Positions 34,127 to 47,232 of a stretch of 64,000 nucleotides of DNA are shown here, piece after piece. The number at the start of each line of letters is the position of its first letter. Positions within the stretch are counted from its first letter, which is position 1. The position numbers and the translations under genes were made by a program. The stretch is from positions 9,926,563 to 9,990,562 of the forward strand of contig NW_023998417.1 of NCBI RefSeq assembly GCF_014805625.2, read 5' to 3'. A model generated the notes under the pieces. That model saw nothing but the letters and a program-made list of their open reading frames with translations. It was not told where the DNA came from and did not search any database. Source of the DNA: Glossina fuscipes (lineage: Eukaryota; Arthropoda; Insecta; Diptera; Glossinidae).

Positions 34127-35464
34127 AGTCTTCATGCGTTAAAAAAAAAAAAAACAAACAGAAAAAAACTTCACTTTTTGATTGTCATTTTTATGGTATA
34201 ATTTTTGTCTATTGTTTAACTGCGTTTACCAGTAATCAATAACGATTACGACTGTATCTCCATGATACGTTCACCGCTATGCAGTTGGTTTTCTTACTTC
34301 TTATTCCTATGCCATCATGCTATCATGCTATCGTACTACCTAAGGCTATTCGCCTATCAATGAGCAATAGTTATGTAACAGATTTATTATAACAGCTTTA
34401 GTAATTCATAGAGATTTCTGAAAATAAATAATCAATGGACACCAGGTCTTCTTAGAGAGGACAACTATTGCATTATTATCAAGGGATCATCTGCTTTAAC
34501 TTACTCGAAGGATGCAAAAAACATTTAATTTCAATTTAAGGGCTAAGTGAGAATTTTCACATTCACACCTTTTTAGATAATATATTCGAGTTCTAATTAC
34601 CCTACGCTCTCTTCAAACTAACATTTTTTTTTTTTTATATATTGATATGAGATGAAATCGGAAGGGATATGTATTTCGGCCAGACCGTTTTCGTAATAAA
34701 GATTTTATTATTAATTATTATTATTATGTCTGTAAAAGAGATAAAAGTCGTGGAGACGTACGTACGTACGTAGTTGCATAAAGATTGGATACCTCTGCCT
34801 TATAGATGGAGATATTTGTATATATATATATATATGGGAGGATATAAATGTATGTAAGCCTAGTTGTGTGTGTTTTTCTTTTATTTTTATTCAATTCTTT
34901 TTTATCGAGTTGTCTTTGTTTTTTTTTTTTTTCTTAAATACTTTGGCAGATAATTTTGTTTGTTTCTCTTGTGCCGTGTTTTTTATTTTCATGCCTTCTC
35001 CGGCTACTCCTTGACCATCGTCAGCGCAGGAACAACAATAACAGCTACGAACACCACATTGTATTATGAATGTATTTTAAAAAAAATTGCAAAAAGCTGG
35101 CAGAGAATCTTTATGTATTATTTGCGCTTATGGAACCGGTTTCCCTTAATTTAATGTGTTTTTATTACAAAAATACATATGAAATGAAAGTGCAAACGAA
35201 TAATGAAACTTTGTTGACTTTATAATGAATATCGAATACCTTACGGATGCATTCCCCAGCCATTTATTTTTAAGAGTTATCTGCAGAAGTAACATTATCA
35301 CTTACGTTAATGGGCTAGAAAGTTGCTATGATAAAGTCACCAAATATTAATTAAAACTAACTGATACAGATATATATATATATATATAATAGCGATATTC
35401 TCGTGTCTAATGTCGAGGATGAAAAATTTTGGATTAAGTAAAACATAATATGAGCAGCCAGATA

Positions 35465-35600
35465 GATAAGAATCGCGACCATTAAGTCAGGGTTCGCTGA
35501 CTCAAATCTCAGCAGGGTGGAGTTGAGTTTCCCCGTAGCTATAGTGAGTGTCCTGTCGGCCCAGGCATAACACTTATCGATTGGACACACCTGCACTCTG
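35465..35600 (+). mobile_element. tRNA-derived SINE, subfamily 2 (plus strand)
   Basis: Plus-strand copy. AATCGCGACCATTAAGTCA, then CTGACTCAAATCTCAGCAGG (B-box region), then GTGAGTGTCCTGTCGGCCC and GGCATAACACTTATCGATTGG match the minus-strand copy at 46.7 kb segment by segment. The opposite orientation shows these are separate insertions. Confidence 0.65.
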
Positions 35601-35799
35601 CTGCGGCCCCCAAATCCCTATTGCTTGCCTTCTTCCTCTCTCTGAATGATTCTGAATGAATGGCCAACACAAGACAAGACTTGGTAATCTCGACAATCCC
35701 GCTTCAAAAAATGAAGAAAAGCCGATAACGTGGAAAAAGGTAGATCGCTTGACCAATCACGTTTAAATTGAGCATAAGAGCGCAAGATATATTGTGTGT

Positions 35800-36290
35800 G
35801 TTCTGTGCACAAAGCCAAAAAAACTCTAACGTGGTTTTTCAAATGAATTCTTCTTGAAAAGGAAGAAGTGAAGAAAATTGTTAGTGAGTATCGTCGAATC
35901 ACTATTAGAGAAGTTGCTAAGGATATCGGAATACCGCTTGGCTCATGGTATGCAATATTTTTGGAGATTTTGGTCATGAAATGTACGGCATTGAAGTTTG
36001 TTCCGAATTTGCTAAATTTTGCCGTCCAACGGTATGGCTTTTTTTGTAATTTCTTGGCCAAAAATGATGCCGTATCCGCCGGACTTCGCTCCATGCAGCT
36101 TTGTCCTTTTCCCTAAACTGTTTTGCCACAATTAAGGAAATAAAAACCGCATCGCTGGAAGAGGGCATGGCCACACCAAAAGAGGCATATCCAGAGGTAC
36201 TTCGAGGATAAAGACAAACGCTAGTACAGTTTATTACACCTAAGGGGGTGACTTTGAAGGCGACAAAATAGATAATGATATTTTTCGCGA
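35800..36290 (+). pseudogene. mariner transposase relic with internal deletion
   Basis: Plus strand. KKIVSEYRRITIREVAKDIG, then SWYAIFLEILVMK and KFVPNLLNF match the second helix-turn-helix and following box of mariner. The sequence then jumps to MPYPPDFAPCSFVLFPKL, the third catalytic box, where the Asp is Ser. IKEIKTASLEE and GGDFEGDKI (the conserved C-terminal 'GdYFEGDki') follow. About the middle third, with the first two catalytic Asp, is gone. Inactive. Confidence 0.8.
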
Positions 36291-37534
36291 AAAATAAAAA
36301 ATCATCTTTTTTTTTTTTTGTTTTTGTGGAAGCACTCCATATTTCAAATAATACTTTATTTTATATAGAAATCTAAGCAGATAAGAAAAATGAAGAATTT
36401 TTATTTCATAAAATTTTTATTTTTTTTTTATTTTTATTTATTTATTTTTTTTTTCGTAAGGGTAGTTGAGAATATTTTTTTCGTGTTTAATCACTTATCT
36501 CTACGCTCGAGATTGTTTCCGTTTGATATGCAAGTATAACCTTCCTTGGCTAGGTTTATGCGTGTTCGTATTATATTATCTTCAATTTTCACCACTTTAT
36601 TCCTTACGCTTTTATGATTTTATTATGTTAACCGGCTAGAGGAGTTGGCTTTTTCTGGCTTACAAGTAAACATGTTATTGCATTAATTACAATTTAAATG
36701 AACATATCGAAGTCACAATCTAAAATTAATTCATTACGTTCTTTCTCTTTTTCGCGTTGGTTGAACGATAATAAGTAATAAAATTAAAGCAAATTAACAC
36801 GAATTGTTAATGATCATTTTATTTAAATTTTCTAAAAGAACGGAATACATAGCAGGCATGAGCTTTTAGGAGACTAAACAATAAATAATGACGTCATCAA
36901 TTTTTTTTTTTTTACATTTATGCTTTGCACGTTATAAAGGCAATTGCAAAATGAACTCGAAACGAAATTGACTTTAACTTTATAATTGTTGAACAATACT
37001 TGAGATCATTTGATTGTCTGCCAATATTTTAGTCCTTAATAATGTCTTTGGTGAACATAAAATTTCGAATTCCTTTTCAATATGAAAACGTGATATGTTC
37101 GCTACTTGTCTGCTCTTTGGCTTTTACACAGATACACTAACGTGTATACTATATAGCGCATATTCACTTAAAAACACAAAATTCTATATGCTTTTGCTTT
37201 GTAAGCAGTTGATACAGTGTCATCACATCTTATCACGAAATCATTATCAGCCCCATACAAATAATGAAAATGATAGTCTAAGCTAATTAACAGCGCTACT
37301 ACTGTTATTGATAATCAAGGTGGGAAAAATCACTGAGATTTTACTTTCATATTAATTTTGCATAAGATGTTGGCATGGAAATCTTGTTATTAGTCCGAGT
37401 CATAAGTAACTCCCGCTTTTTTTTTATCACTCATTGATTTGGTTTTCATTGAATAACAAAATTATATTAATTTCACAGTTGATTCTGAGTTATTCGACTT
37501 TTTGCTATACCTCTCGTTGACTGGCGTGGATTTT

Positions 37535-37660
37535 GTTCCAGTATTACCTTTAAAAGTCGGAAGGTCGTCTCGTCTTTAAAGGTTGCATCTTCAGAATGGA
37601 ATTTTACAAACCAATTTCTAACTTCACGATCAGTATCGGTCGCCTTAGCGCTATTGTCTT
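37535..37660 (-). pseudogene. mariner N-terminal fragment
   Basis: On the minus strand, ATDTDREVRNWFVKFHSED and ATFKDE fit the first helix-turn-helix end of mariner ('v..rqvqrWFakFrsGdf.lkDe'). It is short, the rest of the element is absent, and it is in the wrong position to belong to the 41.7-kb piece. Confidence 0.5.
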
Positions 37661-38199
37661 ATTTAAATCTCTAACTTATTATTACATGTGAAATATCCAC
37701 TTTTTCACTGTCCATTTAAGAGAAAGAGTTGAATGCAAAATGCATCACATACAGCAGTTGAAAGAAGACTAACTGGATCCTCATCTATATAGTGAGAAAA
37801 AAAACTCTTTTGTTTCGGTGCCTTATACTGGCTAAACACTGACAATAGATTCTACCTCCTTGCATCCGAAGTTACTTATGACGCGACTTAATATAATAAC
37901 ATGAGCTTTACCAAGCATTAAGTTGTGTTACATTACTCAATACGTGTCGTTCTGCACTACAAAGAGCCAGATGAAAATAGCGAAATTAATTTTATCGTGG
38001 CGTGAGTAAGTAGGTGCCATAGTGTCGCTAAAAGTCCATTAATATAGTCATCTGATCACAGAAAACTGGTACAGGTAAGAGCATAATTCGAACCGCGTGG
38101 GCCATGTACAGCATAAAACTGACTTAGAACCTATGCGTTGTGCATACTCAGCAGAATGATAAAATGGCACACGATTTAGACGAAAAGTTTTGTAAGGTT

Positions 38200-39300
38200 A
38201 AAATTTTTAAGTCTCCTAGAACTTGACACCTGCTTGTTTCTTTCTGTTTTATTTTTTATTTTTTTTTTTGTTTTTTTAATTGATAATACTTGTGCTTCTT
38301 TTATTTAGTAATTTCGACAGCTGTAAGTTAATAACATTTCGTGGTTTTAGGTAAGGAAAGAGTAGTGTAAAAGAATACATAAGTATTTAACCACAAAAAC
38401 TACATATAGGACTTTATAGAAATATATTTGCATAGCGATAGAGACAGTTCGTGGTTAGAGAATCATTAAGGATGAAATGAAAAAACAAAGATAGTAAAAA
38501 GTGAGTAAGAAAACTTGAATAAAATTTATTGATTGCAGTAACTATTTAAAGAAATATATAAATGAATGTCTATATAGAATCTTATCGATTATCCGATTTT
38601 TTTGTTTTCTTTTATTTTTTGGAGTTTTTTTTTGCAAAGAATGAGGAGACAAAAAGAACAATAAGAATCGTGATGATGACCATGAAAAGATATTTATGGT
38701 GGGAATTTATTCTCTTTTTTTTGTAATTTTTTTTTATTATCATTTTATAAATATTTATGCTTACACATGTTCATATACGTATATATGTAGTTAGAGTACG
38801 CAAACTTGAATACTTTACTTTTGATATATAGGATATCAGTTATAATAAAATTCAAGGTCTTTCTTATGTGTATGTATATGTACGAAAGCTAAACCGCAAA
38901 AACGCAAAAGCGAAGCGCTCTAATCGGGAATGATATCACAAAAGAAAAAAAAAAAAAAAAAAAATGCTATGCAATTTTATTTAACACACTCACAAACACA
39001 CATTGACAGTTTGTCAAAAAGTCAGACAGTCTGGAAACTTTAAAAGGCAATGATATCATCTATCATCCCATTTTGATCGCATATGTATTCACACACACAC
39101 ACACACCTATATATATATATATATGTGTACACGCATGCATGATACGCTTCAACAATTTTAAGGTAGAAAAAATAAATAATAAAGAAATGTAAGATAGAGA
39201 GAGAGAGATAGAGAGAAAGAGTCAGCCAACACAAATGCAATATAACAATATAACATAAAATATTGACTTTATGCTTCAATAAAAACACAACGAATATTTT
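38200..39300. other. Low-complexity non-coding stretch
   Basis: T tracts, an A20 run at about 38.95 kb, (CA)n followed by (TA)n at 39.09-39.12 kb and GA repeats at 39.2 kb. No gene recognised. Confidence 0.4.
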
Positions 39301-39529
39301 TGTTTATTTTACAGAGAAAGAAAACTAAATGGACTTCAAGCATATAAAGCAATAGCTTCTTTGCTGTTGTATTTCGAAAACTGATCATTAAGCCGAAACT
39401 TTCTCAGATCTAGCTCGAATCTAGTTCTAATAGACGGAAAAAAAGTTGATTCTATTTCACTTACGAGAATCTCTTCCACTACATTAACAAGAGAACTAAC
39501 GCGAATATAGAAAATATTTTGCTACAACA

Positions 39530-39530
39530 A

Positions 39531-39577
<47 letters not shown>

Positions 39578-39587
39578 NNNNNNNNNN

Positions 39588-39635
<48 letters not shown>

Positions 39636-39636
39636 A
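39530..39636. repeat. (TAC)n microsatellite interrupted by a 10-N gap
   Basis: Pure TAC repeat on both sides of ten N (39578-39587). The assembler could not size the array, so its true length is unknown. Confidence 0.98.
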
Positions 39637-41644
39637 ACAATAATACGAATATTGAGAAGGAAAGTAATGTTTCGTACGATCATTGCTGGCTTTTTATTAT
39701 TTAACATAAATATGCTTTATGCCTGGTTGAACTGGTGAACATTGTGTGTGTGTGTATGTGTGTAGATGTCTTACCTGTATGTATAGGTAGGTAAATCAAC
39801 CAATGCTATGCACATATACAATATGCCTGATTTGGTGGTTTCATCCCGACAATAATAGCGACAATAACAAGTTTGATAACAACAGGTTTTTACTGGCCTT
39901 AGTTTACGATCCCATCTGATTGCATTGCCATTGTTGTTGTTGTTATATTTTCTGCAGTTTTTTTTTTTTTTTTCGAGCACTCAAGCTTTCGTTTAGTTTT
40001 CAATGCATCGTTGATTGCACAACACAAGTACTTCCAACGAATCAAACAATACAACGAACATATCATTTACAAGGTGCTCAGGACGAATCTGGAGAACGCT
40101 GCATACTTAAATAAGTTAGTTAAAACAAACTTTTGCCCCCCGTACCTTAAATAAATATTAAAAATACTTGGAATTGCCTCGAAAAGATAATGCAAATAAT
40201 GCAAATCGTCATACGTATCTTTGTTCTTTTCATAGTTCTTTTCACAAAGTAGTTTGAATCAGTCCTTGTTTCTTGAAAGCTTTCAAAGTGTAAGACTTTA
40301 TTGATCATATCTCAGTAAATTTTCTCTAAAATATCTAAAATATCCATTATAAGCAAAAGGATTGAAAACTTTCTGCGGTATGTTATCAAAGATGTACCAA
40401 GCATGTTATATTTCTGGGTATAGGGTATAAAAAAAGAGGAAGCATCGTTACTATTGTGTCACAAAACGCAAGCCTGCCCATGTACGGAACGGTATACAAA
40501 ATAAAAATCACTCTTGCACTCTTGCAAGCTTGACACTACTAAATAATCTGGATAGTCATGCGGGCATGTATAAGTGAGTACGGTTTTTACATGCGTTTAA
40601 GTAGTTTAGTATATATATATATATATATATATGTATGTCCGCATACATACGGAGCATATAAGTCATGGTTGCTGAATAATCAGTGTGTGGCAGCAGCAGT
40701 AACAAAATACATACATACATGTCTACAAATATTCATACGTATGCGGTGATATGCTTGCATCAACAAGCGCACACCACATATCACACACTATAGCAAGGAG
40801 TTGAAATTAAAGTAAGGCAGGAGGTTTCTCGGCAATTGTTTCAAACTGCCACCACGTAATTACATTGCCAGACAATAATACCAATAGCAAAAATGCATCA
40901 GAATAACTCACTTAACACACACAACACATGAAAGAAAAAGTTTCATGGTTACTTTTTAACTTTTAACTCCTCATTTAATAGCACGTGTAATGATCATTAC
41001 CCCTTGTACATCATGCTTATATTAAACTATAAATAGATCTTTAGCCTCGAGTTTAAGTTCACAATCATAGCAAAAAGAAATCACAAAACTTGTTTTCCGC
41101 ATTTTTATGATACATTTCTCACAATACCTTTTATTGATAAACATAAAGGGATAAATTTTGTAAATTTTTTTTCCCCAAAGCTCTTCTCTCCTCCTTTTGG
41201 GAACATGCTTTCATTATCTGCATTTATTTTTTTTCCTTAATTGAAATTGTAATTCCTTTACTCATACTCCGATTTCGGCGCCCTGAAACAAGCTCTACCC
41301 GATCAATGCAATTTAAGATCAAAGAAAAAGTTCGTAGTATTGTTGGATCAAAATTAACAAACGCATCTATTTTGTATTAAAGCAAATCTGTAGCATTATG
41401 ATCAATAACTTTTTGCACTCTTTTTGATCAAATTATCATGGAATAGTTGTAGGAATTCTAGTTTTACTGGACTTAAACCTTAACCATTTGATATTAGCCA
41501 TAGACTTTTGAAGTTACTCCCCATCACGTGATGAGAGAATGAAGTTTATAATGGTTGGGAAACTTCCTCGTCAAGCTTTTTTCCTGAGTTTTTAAAAATT
41601 AGTTTGCTTTCAAATTATCGTAGTCGGAGAGTTTGTCCTTCCTG

Positions 41645-41875
41645 CTGCTAAATTTCAGAGGCCTCAGCCCAACTGCGCACTTCAGAAGACCAGGCCGCAG
41701 CAGTTCACGATGCACCATTTCCTTCCAATCCCTTCAAATACAAACCATTACTTTACATGACGTCACGTATATGGCGTTTTCGTAATAGTTTGGACGTTAT
41801 TGTCGTATGTAATCCACTTTTTATCGCCCATTACCCAGTTTTCAGTTACTTTACGCAAGCCAACTTCGGCTCACT
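41645..41875 (-). pseudogene. mariner transposase relic, irritans/mellifera-like
   Basis: On the minus strand, WVMGDKKWITYDNNV matches the first catalytic box ('vtGDEKWItYdN'). After a shift, KVMVCI-stop-RDWKEMVHRELLRPG matches 'vmlciwWDwkGiihyELL.pG'. Stops and frameshifts; only about 230 bases remain. Its box differs from those at 32.4 and 36.0 kb (GDKKW against EDETW), so it comes from another mariner lineage. Confidence 0.75.
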
Positions 41876-42599
41876 GACACAACTGCATTGCCTCTGCTGG
41901 ATTTTTTTTGTGATTGCTCTCTGGTTTGATCTTAAAAGATAAATTTCCCAAAAAGGGCAAAGTTTTTAATAAACAGTTGTTCAATTTACTCATCAGATAT
42001 CCCCTACATATTTAAAATATTTATTTAAAGGTTTTCTAGAATATCCGAATGAAAAGAATAATTTGTAGAAGTTAGTAATTGGAGGGGAGGATTGCTTAGG
42101 GACTGAATTGAAATTCCAAAAAAAAAATTGTTTTTTAAGTGATGAATCTTTTTCCACATTTTCTAGAAGGTTGAAAGCATCTATTAAGCTCAAAGTAAAA
42201 ATTCTTTTCCCTGGAAATTTTCCTGATACCGTCAATGTACCCTCCATTAAGCGGACTCTACTTTACACATACGAACATGCACATATAGATATATATCTGT
42301 ATGCATATATATATATAGATAGTCAGCGCCTCGTATTATTTTTCACAGTTTTCATCCGTTGTTGCAAAACATCAGAATTTTTTTCATTTCTAAAGTTAAA
42401 CACATGTTCTCGTTTAATACTGAAACTTCTTTAAAATGTTAAAAAAAAATAAATACGATGTGACACATTATGCTTCATTTCAATGAAAAGAATGTTTAAA
42501 GCAATAGCAAGTACCCCAGAACCACATTAATTAGGAATTTTTAAAAATAAAAGACATAAAAGAAAACATATATTTCATGTTGGCATTTACTGAACAAAA

Positions 42600-42630
<31 letters not shown>

Positions 42631-44439
42631 CAAGAGAATATATATGACAATAATATGAAAGACTTTGAATTATTCGACATTTTCATTCAACTCACTTGAA
42701 CTTGTTAAAATCCACATGACAAATATAAATCTAATTTACGTTTTATAACTGAAAGAAAACTTTCGAATGAACCCGCTTTGATAAGTGCTCCCCTTGAACA
42801 GAGGTACTGCAAGCTCCCGATAAATGATCTCGAATAAGAAAAAAAACTTTTCCAAAACAAACAAACTTTCTCCTATCAGCTCTAATCCTCAAAATTGCTT
42901 ACTATTTCTGCAAAAGTTTCTTATCTCTTCAATTCGACGTCCAACACTCTCGGTAACGTTCAGTAACATTTAGTGGACCTGGAATAAGGTAACTAAAGAC
43001 CAAGATGTGCAGAAAACATTTCTTTGCTTTTAATCACTAAACAATCGCAAGTTGTTCCAAATGCCTTTCGCAATTCTACGAGAAGTCACCATTAAACACT
43101 TAAGGAACAATGGCAGTACAATGATTACAACATCTTTAATTTATCAATCACTGCTTGTGTGATAAATTCCAAATTCGATAAGCTTCAGCTCAACGTCTTA
43201 CCAGGGAAGATACATCTTGAGATATTTATCTCTGTGGAGAAGTATTCCTTGCATTACGAAACTTGCATCAAGTTTCGTAATATTTGCGATAACAATAAGC
43301 AATCGAAACAAGTCCTCCCATAATATCAGGCTGATAAAGAATACATTTGCGGTGTGTGCTGTATTCACACACATTTCTGTCGTTCACGATACCCTTAGGT
43401 TTTGGGTGGATGTGGGTGTAAAGTGAAAGGGTTCACATAATTCTGTTTTGATAAATTACACCCAAGAGAAAAACAAATAAAATTTAACGCAAAAACCAAT
43501 TAAAAACTAGAAGAAAAAAAAAAAAAAAAAAAAAAAAAATAACATAAATAATTAAAAAAAAAAGACCCAAAAGATGTCACAAATTTGAATTTCTGTTCGA
43601 AATCGAAGTTACGTGTAAATTAATTAGAAATTTTTACATAGCAACGGGAAACAAGACAAACATCTTCTGTGGTCCTTTCAATTGGAAAATGTACCAAATC
43701 ATCAAGTTTCGATGCTTAAAAGTGCTTGCATTTTATTATAGAATTTGTTTTTTAAGGCTTTTTGTCTCCATTTTAGCTTTTTCGTAAAAGCATTATTTAT
43801 TTATTTATTTTCATTTTTCGTCTTAATACCTTCAAGGATCATTGCTCAATATATAAAGACATTTTTTTCTTTTGGTATATTTGTTATTTAAATTAAGTTT
43901 CATGTTTATGGGACCTTATTTTACCCACCCTCCCCCCTCCCCAACTTTGCAATAGCGGACTTATGAAATATGTTCGCAGTTTTTGTAAAAAAATTATATC
44001 AAAAATAAATTGAAATTTCATTAAAAGAAAACAAAAGTCATCAAACTCAGCTAAATTAGTACACGACGCCGTTCGTTTAGTGTTTTTTTTCTCTTCCTTC
44101 AACCAGTGGCTGTTTTTTGGTACCAAATCAACCGTCTTATTGCTTTCATGCACCACAGGGGTTGCGATTAACTGGACCACATACTATCTTATGAGCTAAT
44201 AAACTCAAAGGGTTAATAGAAAAACGTAAAAAAAAAAGTAAAAACAAAATTAAAAAACAGGTCAACCGGTGCATGCGGAAATCAAAATTTATTAAAAAGC
44301 CTTTTTAACATTAAAACAAGCACGGAAAGGGGGGCGAACCTCACATCTGCCGCCGCTATGCTTTTCGCATTCTACTCCCCAAGTTCTTTTAATCGATACC
44401 GATATCGCTGATATTATCAAGAGAAAAGTAATCGCGGTG

Positions 44440-44551
44440 TCTATCGTCTGAGGTTTTCGGCTTTTATTAAAAACTCTACCGCACTTGAGACTTGAACACA
44501 CAGCCATTGAGTTGCTAGTCGAGACTCTTGCCTATTCGGCGACTCAGGCGG
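44440..44551 (-). mobile_element. tRNA-derived SINE, subfamily 1, 3'-truncated
   Basis: On the minus strand, CCGCCTGAGTCGCCGAATAG, then GCAAGAGTCTCGACTAGCAA, then TGTGTTCAAGTCTC and GCGGTAGAGTTTTTAA match the 23.2-kb copy nearly base for base. The AATAAT tail and the distal body are missing. Confidence 0.75.
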
Positions 44552-44742
44552 ATAAGAAAAAAAACAAATAAATAAATAAAAAAAATAAAATTTAATTAAT
44601 TGCAACTTTGGGTGGGCAAGACCGATTTTTTCCATTTTTGCACGTAAAGAAGTGAGTGTTTTCTAAAGTAAATGAGGAAAATCCCAGCCAAGACTAACTT
44701 TTGTTATTTTTGAAAAACGGGAAAAAAACCCGCAAATTTTTG

Positions 44743-44967
44743 TTAAGAAAAACGGAAATGCATTCTGTTTATGCTCCACTCCCGGCTTCTGCTCTGACCA
44801 ATTTGGCTCATTTTCAATACTAAAGTGCATGCAAAACTTTCCAATGTCTCTCCTTTTGCTGATAATGAGCGGCTAATTACATAACTTCCGTTTGCCATAA
44901 CCAATCCATTTTCAACGGCGTCTTTCTTCTGACTAAACGAAAGCAATAACGATTGCACCGCTTGCAT
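44743..44967 (-). CDS. Unassigned open frame, weak gene candidate
   Basis: A 74-codon frame from ATG, open further upstream to an AG at 45025-45026 that could be an acceptor (in-frame TAG exactly there). Composition is more coding-like than nearby DNA: Ser/Lys/Leu rich, with VENGLVMANGSYVISRSLSA. No domain, signal peptide or membrane segment was recognised. It may be a decayed mobile-element piece or chance. Confidence 0.2.
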   Translation of the reverse strand: MQAVQSLLLSFSQKKDAVENGLVMANGSYVISRSLSAKGETLESFACTLVLKMSQIGQSRSREWSINRMHFRFS

Positions 44968-46639
44968 TATGCGACGCAGAACTCGATCTACTCGTAGTTT
45001 GCGAAAAGTGCTTCTTATACATATCTACGGATTTTTTTATACTCTTGCGCAAAGTTTAAAAACAGAGTTTCCTTTACGAGAAGTCATAGTTTAAGAAACG
45101 TTCGCAACCAAGTAAAGGTATCTGCTACAAAGACAAGCAATAATTTATTTATACATCCGGTATAGACTGAATTCTAGTGTCCTATGTTAACTTTTCTATG
45201 CTCCCATGCGGGAAGCTAAATATAGGACTCCTTAACTGCAATACCTACACAAACAATTGGATAAATGTGACGAACATCAGCTAGGGTTATAGGAGGCGTT
45301 TAAAGAAGGAAAAAACGAAGAACCAAACCTCCCATAACTTGGATATTTACATAGAAATGCTTCGTATTAAGTCCTGTAGAATGTCTTCTGAAAATTTCTG
45401 AAAAATTTTTCTTAAAGTTCATTTTACTAAGCAATATGCAAACGTCGAAAGCGTTCCAAAATATTTTTAATACAATCCTACGTGCATGCCCAAGCTTCTT
45501 GAGGTCAGGCATAGGTGTAACTTCCTATAATATAATCCTTCACCTATGCGCACGTTTCCCATGCTTCCCTTAGAAATGGTTTTTCATTTGTAAATCATAG
45601 CACAACAATCAACCAGCCCTGGTCCTGATCACCGTCCCTGATGTCTCCACTTTCAAGCCGAACGTTCACAAATACCACTCTCACTCTCTATTCCTATAGC
45701 TCTTCCTGATCGCCACTTTACCGAACGCATGGGTGACTGGTTAGAGAAAACGTCCACATACATATATAAATATATATATTTGCTCAATTAACTTAACGAT
45801 CGAGTTAATGATGTTGTTGTAGCACAAAAGCGGCCATTAAATAAGCAAACTAGGGATGATTCCTAAATTCCTCTTAACAGTGTGATAAATTAATGATGCC
45901 GTAGTAAATTGTACTGAATTAAATGAGTGTTTAATGCAGCAAAAAGTTTATTAATCTTCTTCAATGTGATGATACCAAACTAATGTTGTATGTTTACATT
46001 AAAACTATTGAAAATTCTACTTAATTATCATTATTATAATAACTACACTTGTGTTTTCATGCTTCTATTTTTATTATTGTCTTGTTCTGTTCTGTTATGT
46101 TTTTATTTATTCGATTTTCAAGGTTTTCTTTGGCAACGCGAAACATTGCCTATGTACATGCATGTATGTATGTATGTACCTTGCAAGGCAAGCGCTCTTT
46201 TCTACAGTATAGCACATGTGAAGAAATTTATCGTACTTTCATATATATAGACACTTGCATGGTGGGTTGCATTCTGACTCCACAAAATATATTACAATCA
46301 TGTTGTTAGCTGATCCTCTGAAAATCAACAATTTGTACGATATTGAATTTCGTGTTTGGTTAAAGGAACTCTTTGAAATTTTAATATACATGTAATATGC
46401 ATATTATTTTTCTCAATCTCAGTTAGGGAAGAAAAAATAATTAGTTTCTTTAAAAACTCTTTGAAACGCGTAAAGAATGGCTCTCGGAAATCTCATGCGC
46501 CGATATATGTTTAAGTACGCATTAGGGAAAGTCTCAAAACTTAAGGCAAGAAAGTGACTTTTGGCCTAAAATTTTCTTCTTTTTTTTTTTTTTTTTGACA
46601 TGACCAAGAAGGAAAAAAGCAATAGAGCAGTGATGGCCA

Positions 46640-46793
46640 CAGGGTAGTGGATGAGTACCTAATCGTAAAGTGTTATGGCTTTGTCGACTGAGCACTTACT
46701 ATGACTATGACCGCATCTCTACCGCACTAAGATTTGCATCCGCGGACAGTGACTTGGTAGTCGCGATTCCTACATATTCGGCTACTTATGCGG
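46640..46793 (-). mobile_element. tRNA-derived SINE, subfamily 2
   Basis: On the minus strand it starts CCGCATAAGTAGCCGAATA, then TAGGAATCGCGACTACCAAG, a decayed B box (GCGGATGCAAATCTT), GTGCGGTAGAG and a body with GTCGACAAAGCCATAACACT. It shares the CCG start and the GCGGTAGAG element with subfamily 1 but has another anticodon-arm region. It lies just 3' of the 46828-47232 ORF. Confidence 0.7.
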
Positions 46794-46827
46794 AAGTAAC
46801 AGAGAGAGATCCATCTTTCTGAACCTC

Positions 46828-47232
46828 TTAATAGCTGCGCGTCATCCTCCAATTGCTTCTGCTACACGTATTTTCCCGATAATAAGCATAACACACATAC
46901 ACGCATAGTAAGATAGCAGCGGAGAATAGGCTCTCGTGAAGCTTTGCTTTGCATAAATCGATTTTATTGGTCAAAGTGTAACGCGTAGCTTTATCCTGCT
47001 TTTGATCTCGGTCACAATCAAATGTAATGCAATCATCTCTGGAAAACGTTACCAGCATAAGAACCACATATATATGTAATACAATTAATGATATATAGAA
47101 ATAAGTTGTGGGAATTATTTTCAACACAACTAAGAAAGGATTCAGATCGACGACTATTTGATCTATAAAATTAGTAAAGTACTTGATCAATTCGTGCAAG
47201 TGAGCACTGACTTCGGACGTAACGAACGACAT
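46828..47232 (-). CDS. Hypothetical small membrane protein (134 aa)
   Basis: The ATG lies in a good context (CTACAATGTCG), 42 bases behind a strong splice acceptor on the minus strand: pyrimidine tract about 47277-47300, CAG at 47275-47277, exon start 47274. An in-frame stop begins the exon, so this ATG is the first usable one. A short overlapping upstream ATG in another frame (ACCATGG) could act as a uORF. The protein starts with an amphipathic stretch (MSFVTSEVSAHLHELIKYF), has a long hydrophobic helix at about residues 33-63, a charged Asp/Lys-rich middle, a second hydrophobic helix near 104-117 and an Arg-rich end. This fits a two-pass membrane protein with both ends on one side. I do not recognise the family. 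A SINE follows 35 bases after the stop. It could also be an exon that continues by splicing, or chance. Confidence 0.4.
   Translation of the reverse strand: MSFVTSEVSAHLHELIKYFTNFIDQIVVDLNPFLVVLKIIPTTYFYISLIVLHIYVVLMLVTFSRDDCITFDCDRDQKQDKATRYTLTNKIDLCKAKLHESLFSAAILLCVYVCYAYYRENTCSRSNWRMTRSY

Noticed and set aside
39519..39707. Poly-Tyr and poly-Val frames
   Set aside because: Translations of the (TAC)n microsatellite that run through the 10-N gap.
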